The notes below the pieces were generated by a model that saw only the letters and a list, made by a program, of their open reading frames with translations, was not told where the DNA came from and did not search any database. Positions 8,817 through 17,310 of a DNA stretch of 54,681 nucleotides are shown one piece after another. The stretch's first letter is position 1. Each line of letters opens with the position of its first letter. This stretch comes from an uncultured Synergistaceae bacterium (lineage in GTDB: Bacteria > Synergistota > Synergistia > Synergistales > Aminiphilaceae), in assembly GCA_937868015.1 (NCBI GenBank), contig CALMLW010000071.1, positions 1 to 54,681 of the forward strand. The letters run 5' to 3'. The position numbers and the translations under genes were made by a program.

Positions 8817-9397
8817 CGGGGATCGATGACTATTTCCATGCGCTTGCGCATCCATACGACCACCACCCTGTCTTTCGAGATTTTAAGAATTCGTCCGTGC
8901 CCCTTGTCGAACTTCATCCCTTCCGTCACGATGATGCCCGTTCCTTCCGTCTCGATATCCATCACCGCCGCTCTTCGGTCTTCCAGGATCATGATGGACC
9001 GGACCGTCATGAGAGGTGGTAGGGCCTCCGCCACGGGCACCAGATCGCTGGCGGCGGTCTCCCCTACGTTGGGGCGGTAAGGTTGGCGGTGGGTGGCCTC
9101 CATGATGGTCACCGTGTCCTTGCCCCCCGTGCGCAAAGTCATCACGCCATCGAAGACCCGCAGGAGCTCCTCGACTCTTCCCTGCTCCCCTATGGTGTTC
9201 ACGGGAGGGGCAAACAAGGGAACGGGGTCTTCTAGCTCCACCATCATGTCGTGCCCAGATTTAATCTGCCACGCCGCTCCTGCCAGGAGAAGCAACACCA
9301 AACCATACCGCATTACCTGAGACAGGACGGTATCGCCGCTCCCCAGGCGCCCCCAAAGGGCGTCCAGGGCTTCTCCCCACGTTTCTTGGGCGCTCAT
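8813..9397 (-). CDS. pilP: PilP-like pilus assembly protein
   Basis: A 194 aa protein with one membrane helix near residues 29-44 (MRYGLVLLLLAGAAWQI). It has a linker and a C-terminal beta-rich domain with paired GVMTLRTGGKDTVTIME and ILEDRRAAVMDIETEGTGI, suggesting a homology-region fold like GspC/PilP that contacts the secretin. Assignment rests mainly on position between PilO and PilQ. The stop overlaps the PilQ start and the start overlaps the PilO stop (TGATG); GGGAGGAG precedes it. Confidence 0.7.
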   Translation of the reverse strand: MSAQETWGEALDALWGRLGSGDTVLSQVMRYGLVLLLLAGAAWQIKSGHDMMVELEDPVPLFAPPVNTIGEQGRVEELLRVFDGVMTLRTGGKDTVTIMEATHRQPYRPNVGETAASDLVPVAEALPPLMTVRSIMILEDRRAAVMDIETEGTGIIVTEGMKFDKGHGRILKISKDRVVVVWMRKRMEIVIDPR

Positions 9398-9921
9398 CAG
9401 CTTTCTCCTCCCGCCCGCCGGGGCGACAGACCAATGAGGGTCTCCAGGACGGTATTGGCTTGCACATCTCCCTTTCGATCCATGTTAAAATTGATAGTGC
9501 TCATGCGCACCAAGGAAGAGAGGGCGCGCCACTCCGCCAGGGCGCGCATCACCTTGTAGTAGGGCCCTCGGAACTGAACGGCTACGGAGATCTTCCCCTC
9601 CGGAGAAACTCCGGCAGTAGTCATGCTGATCTTTTCCAATCCCTCTTGGGTTAGCACCTGCTCCACCGCCGACAGAAAGGCCACCTGATCCCCTGGAAAG
9701 CCCACCTGGGACTTTTCCAGCGAAGCCAAGGTTTTTTTGTAGAGCTGGATCAAGGCTGCGTTCGTCTCCGAGGAATGGCGGTACTGCACCTCCTGCCTCT
9801 GAAGCTCCCTCTGCCGATCAATATTTTCTTGGAGCTTCCAACGTAGCACCGTGGTGCCCCCTAGCCCTCCACCTACCGTCAACAGTAGCGCCAATCCCAG
9901 TACTATCCGTTTAGTACCCAT
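9397..9921 (-). CDS. pilO: PilO-like pilus assembly protein
   Basis: A 174 aa bitopic inner-membrane protein: membrane helix at about residues 7-24, a Gln/Glu/Arg-rich coiled coil (about 28-80), then a ferredoxin-like domain with VAVQFRGPYYKVMRALAEWRA, typical of PilO. It is thought to pair with PilN in the periplasm. The ATG at 9921 follows GAGGAGG. It lies 15 bases after the PilN stop. Confidence 0.8.
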   Translation of the reverse strand: MGTKRIVLGLALLLTVGGGLGGTTVLRWKLQENIDRQRELQRQEVQYRHSSETNAALIQLYKKTLASLEKSQVGFPGDQVAFLSAVEQVLTQEGLEKISMTTAGVSPEGKISVAVQFRGPYYKVMRALAEWRALSSLVRMSTINFNMDRKGDVQANTVLETLIGLSPRRAGGES

Positions 9922-9936
9922 GACTTTCCGGCCTCC

Positions 9937-10509
9937 TCAACGGGGTGTGATCAGCGCCGTTAGGTCGCGGAGCTTGCAGGTCATGGTGAATCTCACCGTG
10001 CGCTTTAATCCCTCGCCGCTTTGAGATATCACCGGCACTAAGACTTCGGCTACCACGGCGGCGTTAGCCAGCGCGTTGCTGAATATGACCACATCGCCTT
10101 CGGAAAAACCCAAGCCCGTGAGAGTGGCGGCCCCGGCCACGACATCGACTCGTTCAATCCACACCGTACCGGGTAGAGCCCCTTCCATGGCCCCCAAGAG
10201 CTCCAGGGCGGTTAGCTCCTCCTTGACCAAGTCCCGGGCCCCTTCGTAGAAGGCGATTTCCTGCTGGAGATCCTGGACGGTGCGGGCCAGCTTGCCGTCC
10301 TGGGCTTGCAGTGCCGCGACGCTGCTTTCCAGATCCATCAAAGACAGAGACAGGGCGTGGAGCCGAAAGGCCTGATAGCCCGCCACGCCGCCGCTAGAAA
10401 GCATCATCAAAAGGAGCGCCAGGAAAAAGAGTATCTTGCCTCGGTCCACCGCGTAACGCTTCTGAGTCTGGCGGTACTGAGGAGGGCGCAGGTCAAAACG
10501 GATCGTCAT
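9937..10509 (-). CDS. pilN: PilN-like pilus assembly protein
   Basis: A 190 aa bitopic protein. The short cytoplasmic N-terminus MTIRFDLRPPQYRQTQKR resembles the conserved PilN segment that docks on PilM. It is followed by a membrane helix (about 27-47), a coiled coil (50-95) and a ferredoxin-like domain with WIERVDVVAGAATLTG. The start at 10509 is chosen because it overlaps the PilM stop as ATGA; the in-frame ATG at 10590 lies deep within pilM. Confidence 0.82.
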   Translation of the reverse strand: MTIRFDLRPPQYRQTQKRYAVDRGKILFFLALLLMMLSSGGVAGYQAFRLHALSLSLMDLESSVAALQAQDGKLARTVQDLQQEIAFYEGARDLVKEELTALELLGAMEGALPGTVWIERVDVVAGAATLTGLGFSEGDVVIFSNALANAAVVAEVLVPVISQSGEGLKRTVRFTMTCKLRDLTALITPR

Positions 10510-11447
10510 GGCTCGCCTCCCACCAAAAGCCCCAACGCTCCTTCCCACTCCCCTCCGGAGGGAGGATTGGAAATGCCCCACTGGTCCCACATCGCCACCG
10601 CTTGTACCGCCACGTCGGGCATGATGGAGCGGATTTCTTCGTCAAGGCCGGGTTCCCGGGAAAACTCCCCCCCCAGGAGGACGGTATCGACGGAAAGTTC
10701 CCGGAACTGATTTCGCACGAAGGCCGCCGTGGATCCCGCCTCCCGGCCGATGGTACGCACCATCTCCTCCCGGTCTCCCCCGGCTCCGAAGCCCACCAAA
10801 AGGGTTCGAAAGAGCAAGCCGCTGGAGCGATAGGCCACCATAATCTGAGTGCTTTGCTTCTCCGGGAGCACCAAGAGAGCTCCCGATTTGAAAGAAGGCA
10901 TGGGGCCTAGGAGCGACCGAAAAATACCCACCAGTATGGGTTCTGCCCCCCCCACAGAAAAGCCACCTTTGACGACGATGTCCATCACCGTTTCGACCAT
11001 ACGAAGGCGGGCCGCCGCCACGAGAACTTTCATCTTCTCTGCATCTTCGCCTCCGGGAACCTCCAGGGGGCACACGTCGTACACCGCTTCTCCCGCAGGG
11101 AAAGGGAAGTACTTGTCAAAATCCCACTGTAGCGCATCTCGTGCTTCTTCTGCGCCCATCCTAGGCATGTCCACCACCCGGAGCATAACATCTCGGGCGG
11201 GCAACGAGATGCTGACGGGAACTTTCAGGAACGACCCATCCATCTCCTGCCGAAGTTTTTCCAGCAGAGGCACCGCCCGGTTTGCATCGGGCAACATCCC
11301 CTGTTGCAAAAAGGGATGGGGGGTCGTTACGGCCTTAGCCTGGGTCAGCTTAAAGTGCCCCGTTGTTCCGTCCAGGGCCAAATATCTCAGGCCGTCGCTA
11401 ACCAGGGAAAGGGATGCGCGAGCCGTATTCTTCCGCCACAGCGCCAA
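10506..11447 (-). CDS. pilM: Type IV pilus assembly protein PilM
   Basis: Cytoplasmic actin-like ATPase that binds the PilN tail. The 313 aa protein contains VSISLPARDVMLRVVDMPRMG, EARDALQWDFDKYFPFP and a late nucleotide-binding loop VDTVLLGGEFSREPGLDEEI. The start is TTG at 11447: an in-frame stop lies three codons upstream, and AAGGAAGGTG is correctly spaced. First gene of pilMNOPQ; the pilus motor ATPases, PilC and pilins are not in this window. Confidence 0.85.
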   Translation of the reverse strand: MALWRKNTARASLSLVSDGLRYLALDGTTGHFKLTQAKAVTTPHPFLQQGMLPDANRAVPLLEKLRQEMDGSFLKVPVSISLPARDVMLRVVDMPRMGAEEARDALQWDFDKYFPFPAGEAVYDVCPLEVPGGEDAEKMKVLVAAARLRMVETVMDIVVKGGFSVGGAEPILVGIFRSLLGPMPSFKSGALLVLPEKQSTQIMVAYRSSGLLFRTLLVGFGAGGDREEMVRTIGREAGSTAAFVRNQFRELSVDTVLLGGEFSREPGLDEEIRSIMPDVAVQAVAMWDQWGISNPPSGGEWEGALGLLVGGEP

Positions 11448-11514
11448 AGGCTTTCACCTTCCTTCGGGGGATACGAAGAATTTTACTGCGGGAGGGAGAA
11501 ACCCCCTCGGCTCC

Positions 11515-11543
11515 ATCTTAGCACAGAAAAGAGATCTCACAAA
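11515..11543 (-). promoter_or_regulatory. Probable pilM promoter
   Basis: On the minus strand TTTGTG, 17 bases, then TAAGAT, about 70 bases upstream of the pilM TTG. A GAGGG/CCCTC hairpin follows in the leader. The rest of the 407-base gap up to frr (11544-11777) has no convincing gene; a weak AGCC/GGCT hairpin before TTTTT (about 11647-11675) may be a second terminator. Confidence 0.45.
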
Positions 11544-11777
11544 AAGCACTTTTCCCCCCCGCAGATATGGGGCGATCTGACCAATAAACTGCCAAATTGG
11601 CTTGACGAAAAGCATAGCTCACCCCTCCACCGGGAACCTCGGCGACCTAAAAAGAGCCGCCCGGAAAGGGGCTTCGCAACGCCGTTAGCGGATGAGGCTC
11701 TCTCACGAGGATAAATAGCAACGCCCCCGAGTTTAAATACCCTCCCTGGCGCGCGAAGTCGTGATCTTAGGTATCGC

Positions 11778-11811
11778 AAAAGGGCCTCCGGCAAATACCT
11801 TCCCGAGGCCC
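11778..11811 (-). terminator. Terminator downstream of frr
   Basis: On the minus strand GGGCCTC pairs with GAGGCCC across a 16-base loop, immediately followed by TTTT. It lies 44 bases after the frr stop and would end the rpsB-tsf-pyrH-frr transcript. Confidence 0.6.
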
Positions 11812-11854
11812 CCTTGGGGAAAGACTAGATGGCGCCTCCAGTCACGGAAAGCAC

Positions 11855-12412
11855 CTATTCGTTCATGATTTCTTTTTCTTTTTCTTCTAGAACCGAATCG
11901 ATCTGCTTGATTACCGCATCCGTGGAGTCTTGGAGTTCCTTCTGATACTTGTGTAGAGCGTCTTCCGTGATCTTGGCGTCCTTTTCCATCTTTTTGAAAG
12001 TTTCGTTCCCGTCCCGTCTCAGGTTGCGCACCGCCACCTTGGCCTCTTCGGCGTACTTGCGGACCAACTTGGTCAGGTCCACCCGACGCTCCCGGGTCAG
12101 CTCCGGAAGGCGGAGGCGGATGTTTTCGCCATCGTTTTGCGGAGTGATCCCCAGGGGGGAGGCGAGAAGGGCCTTTTCGATGGCCTTGAGCGCCGCCTTC
12201 TCCCAGGGAGAGATGAGAATCTGTCGAGGCTCGGGCACTTGGACGGTGCCGAGCTGCTTGATAGGGGTCTGAGCCCCATAGTAGTCGACTTTGATGTCTT
12301 CCACCAGGGCGGGATGGGCGCGACCGGTACGAACCCCGAGACACTCGACGCGCAGATGCTCCACGGTCTTTTCCATACGATCTCTGATCTGCTTCAACTC
12401 TTGGGCAGGCAT
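11855..12412 (-). CDS. frr: Ribosome recycling factor
   Basis: Splits post-termination ribosomes together with EF-G. The 185 aa length is normal. The three-helix bundle begins with RDRMEKTVEHLRVECLGVRTGRAHPAL, and the beta domain has VDYYGAQTPIKQLGTVQVPEP. The C-terminal helix is Lys/Glu-rich with ELTRERRVDLTKLV. The ATG follows GGAGAGGAGG and overlaps the 3' end of pyrH by 19 bases. Confidence 0.97.
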   Translation of the reverse strand: MPAQELKQIRDRMEKTVEHLRVECLGVRTGRAHPALVEDIKVDYYGAQTPIKQLGTVQVPEPRQILISPWEKAALKAIEKALLASPLGITPQNDGENIRLRLPELTRERRVDLTKLVRKYAEEAKVAVRNLRRDGNETFKKMEKDAKITEDALHKYQKELQDSTDAVIKQIDSVLEEKEKEIMNE

Positions 12413-13140
12413 GTCGTCTCCTCCTCTCCAGCGTAGACCCTAGTCCCCAGGCACTCGTTTTCCACCAGAAGTCTCCTCAAGTTGCCACAATGCAAGATGT
12501 TGAAGACTACGGTGGGGATGCGGTTTTCCATGCACAGGGAAAACGCCGCCGCGTCCATGACCCCGATGCGACGCCTCAATGCCTCCGCGTAGGTGATGGT
12601 CGAGAAAAAGGCGGCGTCGGGGTGGATCCGAGGGTCCCTCTCATATATACCATCGACCTTCGTAGCTTTCAACAGGCAATCAGCGTGGATCTCCGCCGCT
12701 CGGAGAGCCGCCGCCGTATCGGTGGAAAAGTAGGGAGATCCTGTCCCGGCGGCAAAAATCACCACCCGCCCCTTTTCCAGGTGACGCACCGCCCGGCGGC
12801 GGATGAAAGGCTCCGCTACTTCACGCATCTCGATGGCCGTCTGGACCCGGCACGGCATTCCCGCCCTCTCCAAGGAATCCTGAAAGGCCAGAGCGTTGAT
12901 GACGGTGGCCAACATTCCCATGTTATCCGCCTGGGCCCGTTCAATGCCCTTTGGTGAAGCTTGGGCTCCCCGGAAGATGTTGCCCCCCCCCACCACCATG
13001 GCGATCTCTACCCCGCTTCGAGCCACGTCGGCCACTTCTTCCGCCAGGGCGTCCACAGTGGGAAAGTCCAGTCCAAAGCGTTCTCCCCCCGCCAAGACCT
13101 CTCCCGAAAGTTTGAGCAGCACCCGACGCCACATCCCCAT
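12394..13140 (-). CDS. pyrH: Uridylate kinase
   Basis: Amino-acid-kinase-fold UMP kinase making UDP; hexameric and usually GTP-activated. The 248 aa protein has VLLKLSGEVLAG at the N-terminus, the phosphate loop VVGGGNIFRGA and FAAGTGSPYFSTDTAAALRA. The ATG at 13140 is chosen because GAGGAGGT lies just ahead of it; the in-frame ATG at 13167 would place that ribosome binding site inside the coding region and has none of its own. A strong terminator separates it from tsf, so expression depends on read-through or an internal promoter. Confidence 0.95.
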   Translation of the reverse strand: MGMWRRVLLKLSGEVLAGGERFGLDFPTVDALAEEVADVARSGVEIAMVVGGGNIFRGAQASPKGIERAQADNMGMLATVINALAFQDSLERAGMPCRVQTAIEMREVAEPFIRRRAVRHLEKGRVVIFAAGTGSPYFSTDTAAALRAAEIHADCLLKATKVDGIYERDPRIHPDAAFFSTITYAEALRRRIGVMDAAAFSLCMENRIPTVVFNILHCGNLRRLLVENECLGTRVYAGEEETTCLPKS

Positions 13141-13173
13141 GGGACCTACCTCCTCGTCGTACGCCATTTTTTC

Positions 13174-13207
13174 AAAAAAAAACCGGCGAGGATTTTTCCC
13201 TCGCCGG
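13174..13207 (-). terminator. Strong intrinsic terminator between tsf and pyrH
   Basis: On the minus strand CCGGCGAGG and CCTCGCCGG form a perfect 9-bp stem with a GAAAAAT loop, followed by a run of T. It lies 14 bases after the tsf stop and probably sets a lower level for pyrH-frr than for rpsB-tsf. Confidence 0.9.
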
Positions 13208-13220
13208 AGAAAGACTCAAT

Positions 13221-13814
13221 CTACTGCCCGATGGAATATCGGCTGAAGCGTCGAACGACGATGTTTTCCCCCATTTTGGCGATCTGGTCCACCACGAGGT
13301 CTTTGATCTTCCGGTCGGTGTCGCGGATGTAGGCTTGCTCCAGGAGGCAGCTCTCATCGTAGAATTTCTTCACACGTCCGTCAGCGATCTTGTCCTGGAT
13401 CTGGGGAGGCTTGCCCTCTTCTTCCGCCTGTTTGCGATAAATTTCCCGCTCTCGTTCCACTTCACCGGCGGGCACCTCTTCCGGAGACAGGTAAAGAGGG
13501 TTCGCCGCCGCAATGTGCATGGCGATCTCGTGGCCGAGCTGACGGAACTCGTCGGTGCGAGCCACAAAGTCCGTCTCGCAGTTGAGCTCTACCAGCGTGC
13601 CGATTTTGCCGTTGGTGTGGATGTAGCTGAAAACCATTCCCTGGGAAGCTTCTCGCCCGGCCTTCTTGGCGGCCTTGGCCAAGCCCTTTTCCCGGAGGTA
13701 ATCCACGGCCTTTTCCACATCGTTATGGCACTCTTCCAGGGCTTTTTTGCAATCCAGCACCCCCGCGCCCGTCCGGGCACGGAGTTCTTTGACCATTTCC
13801 ATTTCCCCCGCCAT
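13221..13814 (-). CDS. tsf: Elongation factor Ts
   Basis: Guanine nucleotide exchange factor for EF-Tu. The 197 aa size matches the short form found in many non-proteobacterial lineages. Signatures are VKELRARTGAGVLDCKKALEE and the core GTLVELNCETDFVARTDEF. The start is probably ATG 13814, six bases after the rpsB stop and preceded by GGAGG. In-frame ATGs at 13802 and 13796 are alternatives. Confidence 0.97.
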   Translation of the reverse strand: MAGEMEMVKELRARTGAGVLDCKKALEECHNDVEKAVDYLREKGLAKAAKKAGREASQGMVFSYIHTNGKIGTLVELNCETDFVARTDEFRQLGHEIAMHIAAANPLYLSPEEVPAGEVEREREIYRKQAEEEGKPPQIQDKIADGRVKKFYDESCLLEQAYIRDTDRKIKDLVVDQIAKMGENIVVRRFSRYSIGQ

Positions 13815-13820
13815 GATCTG

Positions 13821-14711
13821 CTAGGCCTCCTTCCAGCCTTTTCGCTCTTCCAAACCCTTTACCGCCAGGGTTTCGCCCTCGTCGCCGTAGGCGTCGTGGA
13901 GCTTTTCCCGCACCTCAATCGCTTCAGGAGTCTCCGCCAAGGGGGCGATCCCGCCGGGAGTCTCCGGAACGCTCACTCCTTCCACTTCTTCTGTAGCAGC
14001 CTTCTCTTTAGCCGTCAGGGGAGCGTCGGAGCCCTGGTTGCCCTCGATGACCGCGTCCGCCATGGCTCCCACCATAAGTTTGATGGCTCGAATGGCGTCA
14101 TCGTTGCCGGGGATGGGGTAATCGATGACCTCGGGGTCGCAGTTCGTGTCTACGATGGCCACCACGGGAATGCCCAACTTACGGGCTTCCATCACGGCGA
14201 TATCCTCCCGCCGGGGGTCCACCACAAAGAGGGCGTCGGGAACGTCTTTCATGTCCCGGATGCCCACGAGATATTTCTCCAGCTTGGATAGTTCCTTGCG
14301 GAGCTCCAGGGCTTCTTTTTTGGGGTAAAGGTCAAGCGTGCCGCTCTCCTGGAGAGACTGGAGTTCAACCATACGGAGCACCCGTCGACGGATGGTCTGG
14401 AAGTTCGTGAGCATACCGCCGAGCCAACGCTGGTTGACGTAGTATCCCCCGCTACGCAGGGCCTCGTCTCGTACGGTCTCCTGGGCTTGACGCTTGGTAC
14501 CGACGAAGAGCACGCTCCCTCCCCCGGACGAGACCTCCCGCAGAAAATCGTAGGCTTTTTCGAGTCCCTTCACGGTCTTTTGGAGGTCGATGATGTAAAC
14601 TCCGTTACGCTCCGTGAATATGAAGGGCTTCATCTTCGGGTTCCAACGCCGGGTCTGGTGCCCGAAGTGCACCCCGCACTCGAGCAACTGCTTCATGGAA
14701 ACAATGGCCAT
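13821..14711 (-). CDS. rpsB: 30S ribosomal protein S2
   Basis: Ribosomal protein of the small-subunit body. Typical motifs are [32 protein letters not shown] and the C-terminal [20 protein letters not shown]. The ATG at 14711 follows GGAGG. At 296 aa it carries a C-terminal extension of about 60 residues, acidic and rich in Pro/Glu and probably disordered, compared with the roughly 240 aa E. coli protein. Confidence 0.97.
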   Translation of the reverse strand: MAIVSMKQLLECGVHFGHQTRRWNPKMKPFIFTERNGVYIIDLQKTVKGLEKAYDFLREVSSGGGSVLFVGTKRQAQETVRDEALRSGGYYVNQRWLGGMLTNFQTIRRRVLRMVELQSLQESGTLDLYPKKEALELRKELSKLEKYLVGIRDMKDVPDALFVVDPRREDIAVMEARKLGIPVVAIVDTNCDPEVIDYPIPGNDDAIRAIKLMVGAMADAVIEGNQGSDAPLTAKEKAATEEVEGVSVPETPGGIAPLAETPEAIEVREKLHDAYGDEGETLAVKGLEERKGWKEA

Positions 14712-14820
14712 TTCTTTTCCTCCTCTCGGTTTTGTCCCTCCGCGGCCATCCACCGCCTCCGGATCCCTTCAGGGCACCGCCGGAGACGTCCCTCCGCGTG
14801 TGAATTGCGGACCAAAAGCG

Positions 14821-14850
14821 ATTGTATCACAAAATATTGTTGACCCGCAA
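14821..14850 (-). promoter_or_regulatory. rpsB promoter
   Basis: On the minus strand TTGCGG (14850-14845), 18 bases, TACAAT (14826-14821). It shares its -35 region with a divergent plus-strand promoter. The leader to the rpsB ATG is about 100 bases and contains two copies of CGCGGAGGGAC or a close variant. Confidence 0.6.
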
Positions 14851-14868
14851 GCGCTCCGTCGCTAAGAT
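14840..14868 (+). promoter_or_regulatory. Promoter of the CsoR-family gene
   Basis: TTGACC (14840-14845), 17 bases, TAAGAT (14863-14868), about 110 bases upstream of the regulator's ATG. It partly overlaps the divergent rpsB promoter. No TACCC/GGGTA dyad of the CsoR type is visible here, so autoregulation through such a site is not evident. Confidence 0.5.
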
Positions 14869-14976
14869 GGTTTGGGATGCCTCCGTCACCGATGGGGGCA
14901 GGGTCGACGGGACGCCTTCCCTTCGCCAAGATCATGGGAAGCCCCCCCGCGCTTTCCCGCCAAAGGAGGCCTGTGT

Positions 14977-15303
14977 ATGGAGCGCACTTCGCGGGTCCAG
15001 GAGATTGATTCCCTGACGCCGGAAAAGAAGGCCATGATTAACCGTCTCCGACGGGTAGAAGGGCAACTCCGGGGAATCCAACGGATGATCGAGGAAAACT
15101 CTCCCTGCGGCCCCATACTGGTCCAACTCTCCGCCGCCCGTCGGGCCATGCACCAGGCGTGCATAGAGGTCTTAAAAGGTCACCTGAAGGGGTGCCTTAC
15201 CCGGGGACAAGCTCCTGACCCTAAGGAGCTGGAGCAATTGATCGGGGCCCTTTTGGAGCTCGCCCCGGCAGGGGACCAGAACCTTTCCGAAAAACATGAA
15301 TGA
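14977..15303 (+). CDS. CsoR/RcnR-family metal- or thiol-sensing repressor
   Basis: Small all-helical DNA-binding repressor (108 aa). The family core is NRLRRVEGQLRGIQRMIEEN. Cys44, His69 and Cys73 occupy the spacing of the Cys-His-Cys copper(I) ligands of CsoR (25 then 4 residues), which argues for a CsoR-like rather than a CstR-like sensor. The ATG at 14977 follows AAAGGAGG. No copper ATPase or chaperone gene is adjacent, so its target is unknown. A dyad resembling this family's operators occurs upstream of the selenoprotein gene at 46289. Confidence 0.88.
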   Translation: MERTSRVQEIDSLTPEKKAMINRLRRVEGQLRGIQRMIEENSPCGPILVQLSAARRAMHQACIEVLKGHLKGCLTRGQAPDPKELEQLIGALLELAPAGDQNLSEKHE

Positions 15304-15444
15304 TGATGGATTCTACCGAAACATCGGCCTCTCCTAGGGAGGGTCTTGAAGCCCTCCGGAAGGGGACCCTTCGGATCGCACAGAAGTCCCGGGGATCTTT
15401 TGAAACCACGGGGGCAGGGGTAGTTTGGAGGAGTTTCGCGAGGT

Positions 15445-15473
15445 AAAAAAACGGGGGGGCTTCAAGCCCCCCC
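15445..15473 (-). terminator. Terminator of the SRP RNA / tRNA-Ser transcript
   Basis: On the minus strand GGGGGGGCTT pairs with AAGCCCCCCC over a two-base turn, followed by GTTTTTTT. It lies 22 bases beyond the SRP RNA 3' end. The 15304-15444 gap after the CsoR-family gene has small hairpins but no gene. Confidence 0.85.
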
Positions 15474-15495
15474 TAGTCATGTCCCTTCACGCATC

Positions 15496-15620
15496 GACCC
15501 CCCGAGGGGATCCCAGCGCCCCCGTGGCACCCAAAGCGATCCGCGTACCGTTGCTTCCTTCCGGACCTAGCGGGGTTGGCGGTTCTTTGCCGCACGGGAC
15601 TGGAAGCCCCTCGGGGGATC
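15496..15620 (-). ncRNA. ffs: Signal recognition particle RNA, small bacterial type
   Basis: Scaffold RNA for Ffh in co-translational membrane targeting. The minus strand carries the highly conserved apical segment GGTCCGGAAGGAAGCA with its GGAA tetraloop, in a long rod. The ends pair: GATCCCCCGAGGGG at the 5' end with CCCCTCGGGGGGTC at the 3' end. At about 125 nt it lacks an Alu domain, like E. coli 4.5S RNA. Its 5' end lies 11 bases after tRNA-Ser(GGA). Confidence 0.93.
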
Positions 15621-15631
15621 GTTGAAAAAAA

Positions 15632-15725
15632 TGGCGGAGAGGGCGGGATTTGAACCCGCGAGGCAGGTTTGAGCCCGCCTACTCGCTCTCCAGGCGAGCG
15701 CCTTCGACCACTCAGCCACCTCTCC
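15632..15725 (-). tRNA. tRNA-Ser (GGA anticodon)
   Basis: 94 nt including an encoded CCA. The acceptor stem GGAGAGG/CCTCTCC, D arm TGGCTGAGTGGTCGAAGGC, anticodon loop with GGA, long class II variable arm and T arm GCGGGTTCAAATCCCGC are all visible. It reads UCC/UCU codons. Confidence 0.96.
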
Positions 15726-15764
15726 GCTACGAGAAACGCCCCGGACGGGCCCTGGAAGTTTAGG

Positions 15765-15859
<95 letters not shown>

Positions 15860-15903
15860 TCGCCGCTTCCCGCCCCTTCAAGGGCGCGACCGAACAAAGG
15901 GCA

Positions 15904-16422
15904 TTATACACGCTCCATCGCTTCCGTCAACCCCCTCGGGCGGCGACTCCGGGCCCGCACCGTGGAGAAAAACTGGTCGATAAGGGCCTGGCACTCCCCC
16001 GATCGAAGGCCCCGGCGAACGAGGCAACGGTGAGGAAGCCTTCCATCCTTCCCGAGGTCGTAAAGGCTTCCCCAGGCGCCGAAGCGGGGGTCGGCGGCCC
16101 CGAAAACAACCCGATCCACCCGGGAGGCGATGAGTGCCCCGGCGCACATGACGCAGGGCTCCAGGGTGACGTAGACCGTGCACCCGTCCAGACGCCACGT
16201 CTGCCGCCGGTCGGCGGCTCGGCGCAGGGCCAGGATTTCTGCGTGGGCGGTGGGATCTTGTGAGGTTTCTCGGGCATTTCGCCCTCGGGATAAGAGCTTC
16301 CCCCCGTAAAAAACCACAGCCCCCACGGGGGGCTCTCCTTCTTCCAGGGCCCTTCGGGCCTCTTCCAGGGCCAGCGCCATGCCCTCTTCGTCCTTGAGTT
16401 CGACCGACGGGAAGCTAGACAT
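15904..16422 (-). CDS. tadA: tRNA-specific adenosine deaminase
   Basis: Zinc enzyme converting wobble A34 to inosine, normally in tRNA-Arg(ACG). The catalytic zinc motifs [10 protein letters not shown] and [13 protein letters not shown] are intact. ATG 16422 overlaps the speD stop by 8 bases; an in-frame TTG at 16443 would add seven residues (179 aa total) and cannot be excluded, as neither has a strong ribosome binding site. The C-terminus is Arg-rich, as is common in the family. The two tRNA-Ser genes follow on the same strand. Confidence 0.93.
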   Translation of the reverse strand: MSSFPSVELKDEEGMALALEEARRALEEGEPPVGAVVFYGGKLLSRGRNARETSQDPTAHAEILALRRAADRRQTWRLDGCTVYVTLEPCVMCAGALIASRVDRVVFGAADPRFGAWGSLYDLGKDGRLPHRCLVRRGLRSGECQALIDQFFSTVRARSRRPRGLTEAMERV

Positions 16423-17263
16423 GGGGGATGTTGCGCCCCACAAAAATTTCGTACATCTCTCGTTTTAACGCTTGTTTTATCTGTTTTTTCTCCCGGGGTA
16501 AAAGATCTTTTTTCCCCCCTTCGAAGAGATAATTATCTAGATCGAATTCCCTTAAGGCCATTTTTGTATGAAATATATTTTCCTGGTAAACGTTTACGTC
16601 GATCATTTGGTATCGATCTCTTGTTTCGCTAGAGATGTAGTTTTGAATAGAATTTATTTTGTGATCTATAAAAATCTTTTCACCATCCACCGCCCTGGTG
16701 AATCCTCTTACACGGTAGTCGATGATGGCAATGTCGGGGTCAAAGGCGTGGATGAGGTAATTCAGGGCTTTGAGCGGAGAAATGCGGCCGCAGGTCGACA
16801 CGTCCACGTCCGCTCGGAAGGTGCTGACTCCCTTGTGGGGATGGCTCTCAGGGTAGGTGTGGACGGTGATGTGACTCTTGTCCAAGTGGGCCACCACGGC
16901 TTCGGGGAGGGGACCGGGGCTTTCTCCTTCTTGGTCTTCTCCCCCTTCTTGGTCATGGTCGCCTTTTTCCGTCTCTTCCATTTTTTCCTCGGAGATGAGC
17001 ATGGTAACGCTGGCTCCTTGGGGGTCGTAATCTTGGCTGGCGATGTTGAGCACCTGGGCTCCTACGATGTGACTCACCTCCATCAGGATGGAGGTGAGTC
17101 GCTCCGCGTTGTACTCTTCGTCGATGTACGCGATGTAATCGCGACGGTGCTGAGGGGTCTTGGCGTAGCAGATGTCATACATGTTAAAACTTAAGGTCTT
17201 GGTTAGGTTGTTGAAACCATAGAGTTTCATTTTTTTTACCTTTTTCACTGGCTTGATTTCCAA
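16415..17263 (-). CDS. speD: S-adenosylmethionine decarboxylase proenzyme, E. coli SpeD type
   Basis: Pyruvoyl enzyme giving decarboxylated SAM for spermidine synthesis. The protein self-cleaves at Lys129-Ser130 in [51 protein letters not shown] and [20 protein letters not shown] mark the large (class 1A) E. coli-type form. An acidic insert (about residues 94-115) precedes the cleavage site. The start is uncertain: TTG 17263 follows AGGAGG at 11 bases; ATG 17230 follows AAAAGGTA. The 3' third is visibly more AT-rich than its neighbours. No speE is adjacent. Confidence 0.94.
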   Translation of the reverse strand: MEIKPVKKVKKMKLYGFNNLTKTLSFNMYDICYAKTPQHRRDYIAYIDEEYNAERLTSILMEVSHIVGAQVLNIASQDYDPQGASVTMLISEEKMEETEKGDHDQEGGEDQEGESPGPLPEAVVAHLDKSHITVHTYPESHPHKGVSTFRADVDVSTCGRISPLKALNYLIHAFDPDIAIIDYRVRGFTRAVDGEKIFIDHKINSIQNYISSETRDRYQMIDVNVYQENIFHTKMALREFDLDNYLFEGGKKDLLPREKKQIKQALKREMYEIFVGRNIPHV

Positions 17264-17310
17264 AACCGTCTCATCCTCCTTTCGGCACCCGAACCACCAG
17301 CTCCGGGCCC

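Noticed and set aside
11600-11760. Possible c-di-GMP or cobalamin riboswitch upstream of pilM
   Set aside because: Repeated GGCGTTGC and GAAGCCC pieces resemble fragments of the cores, but the ordered conserved blocks are not there.
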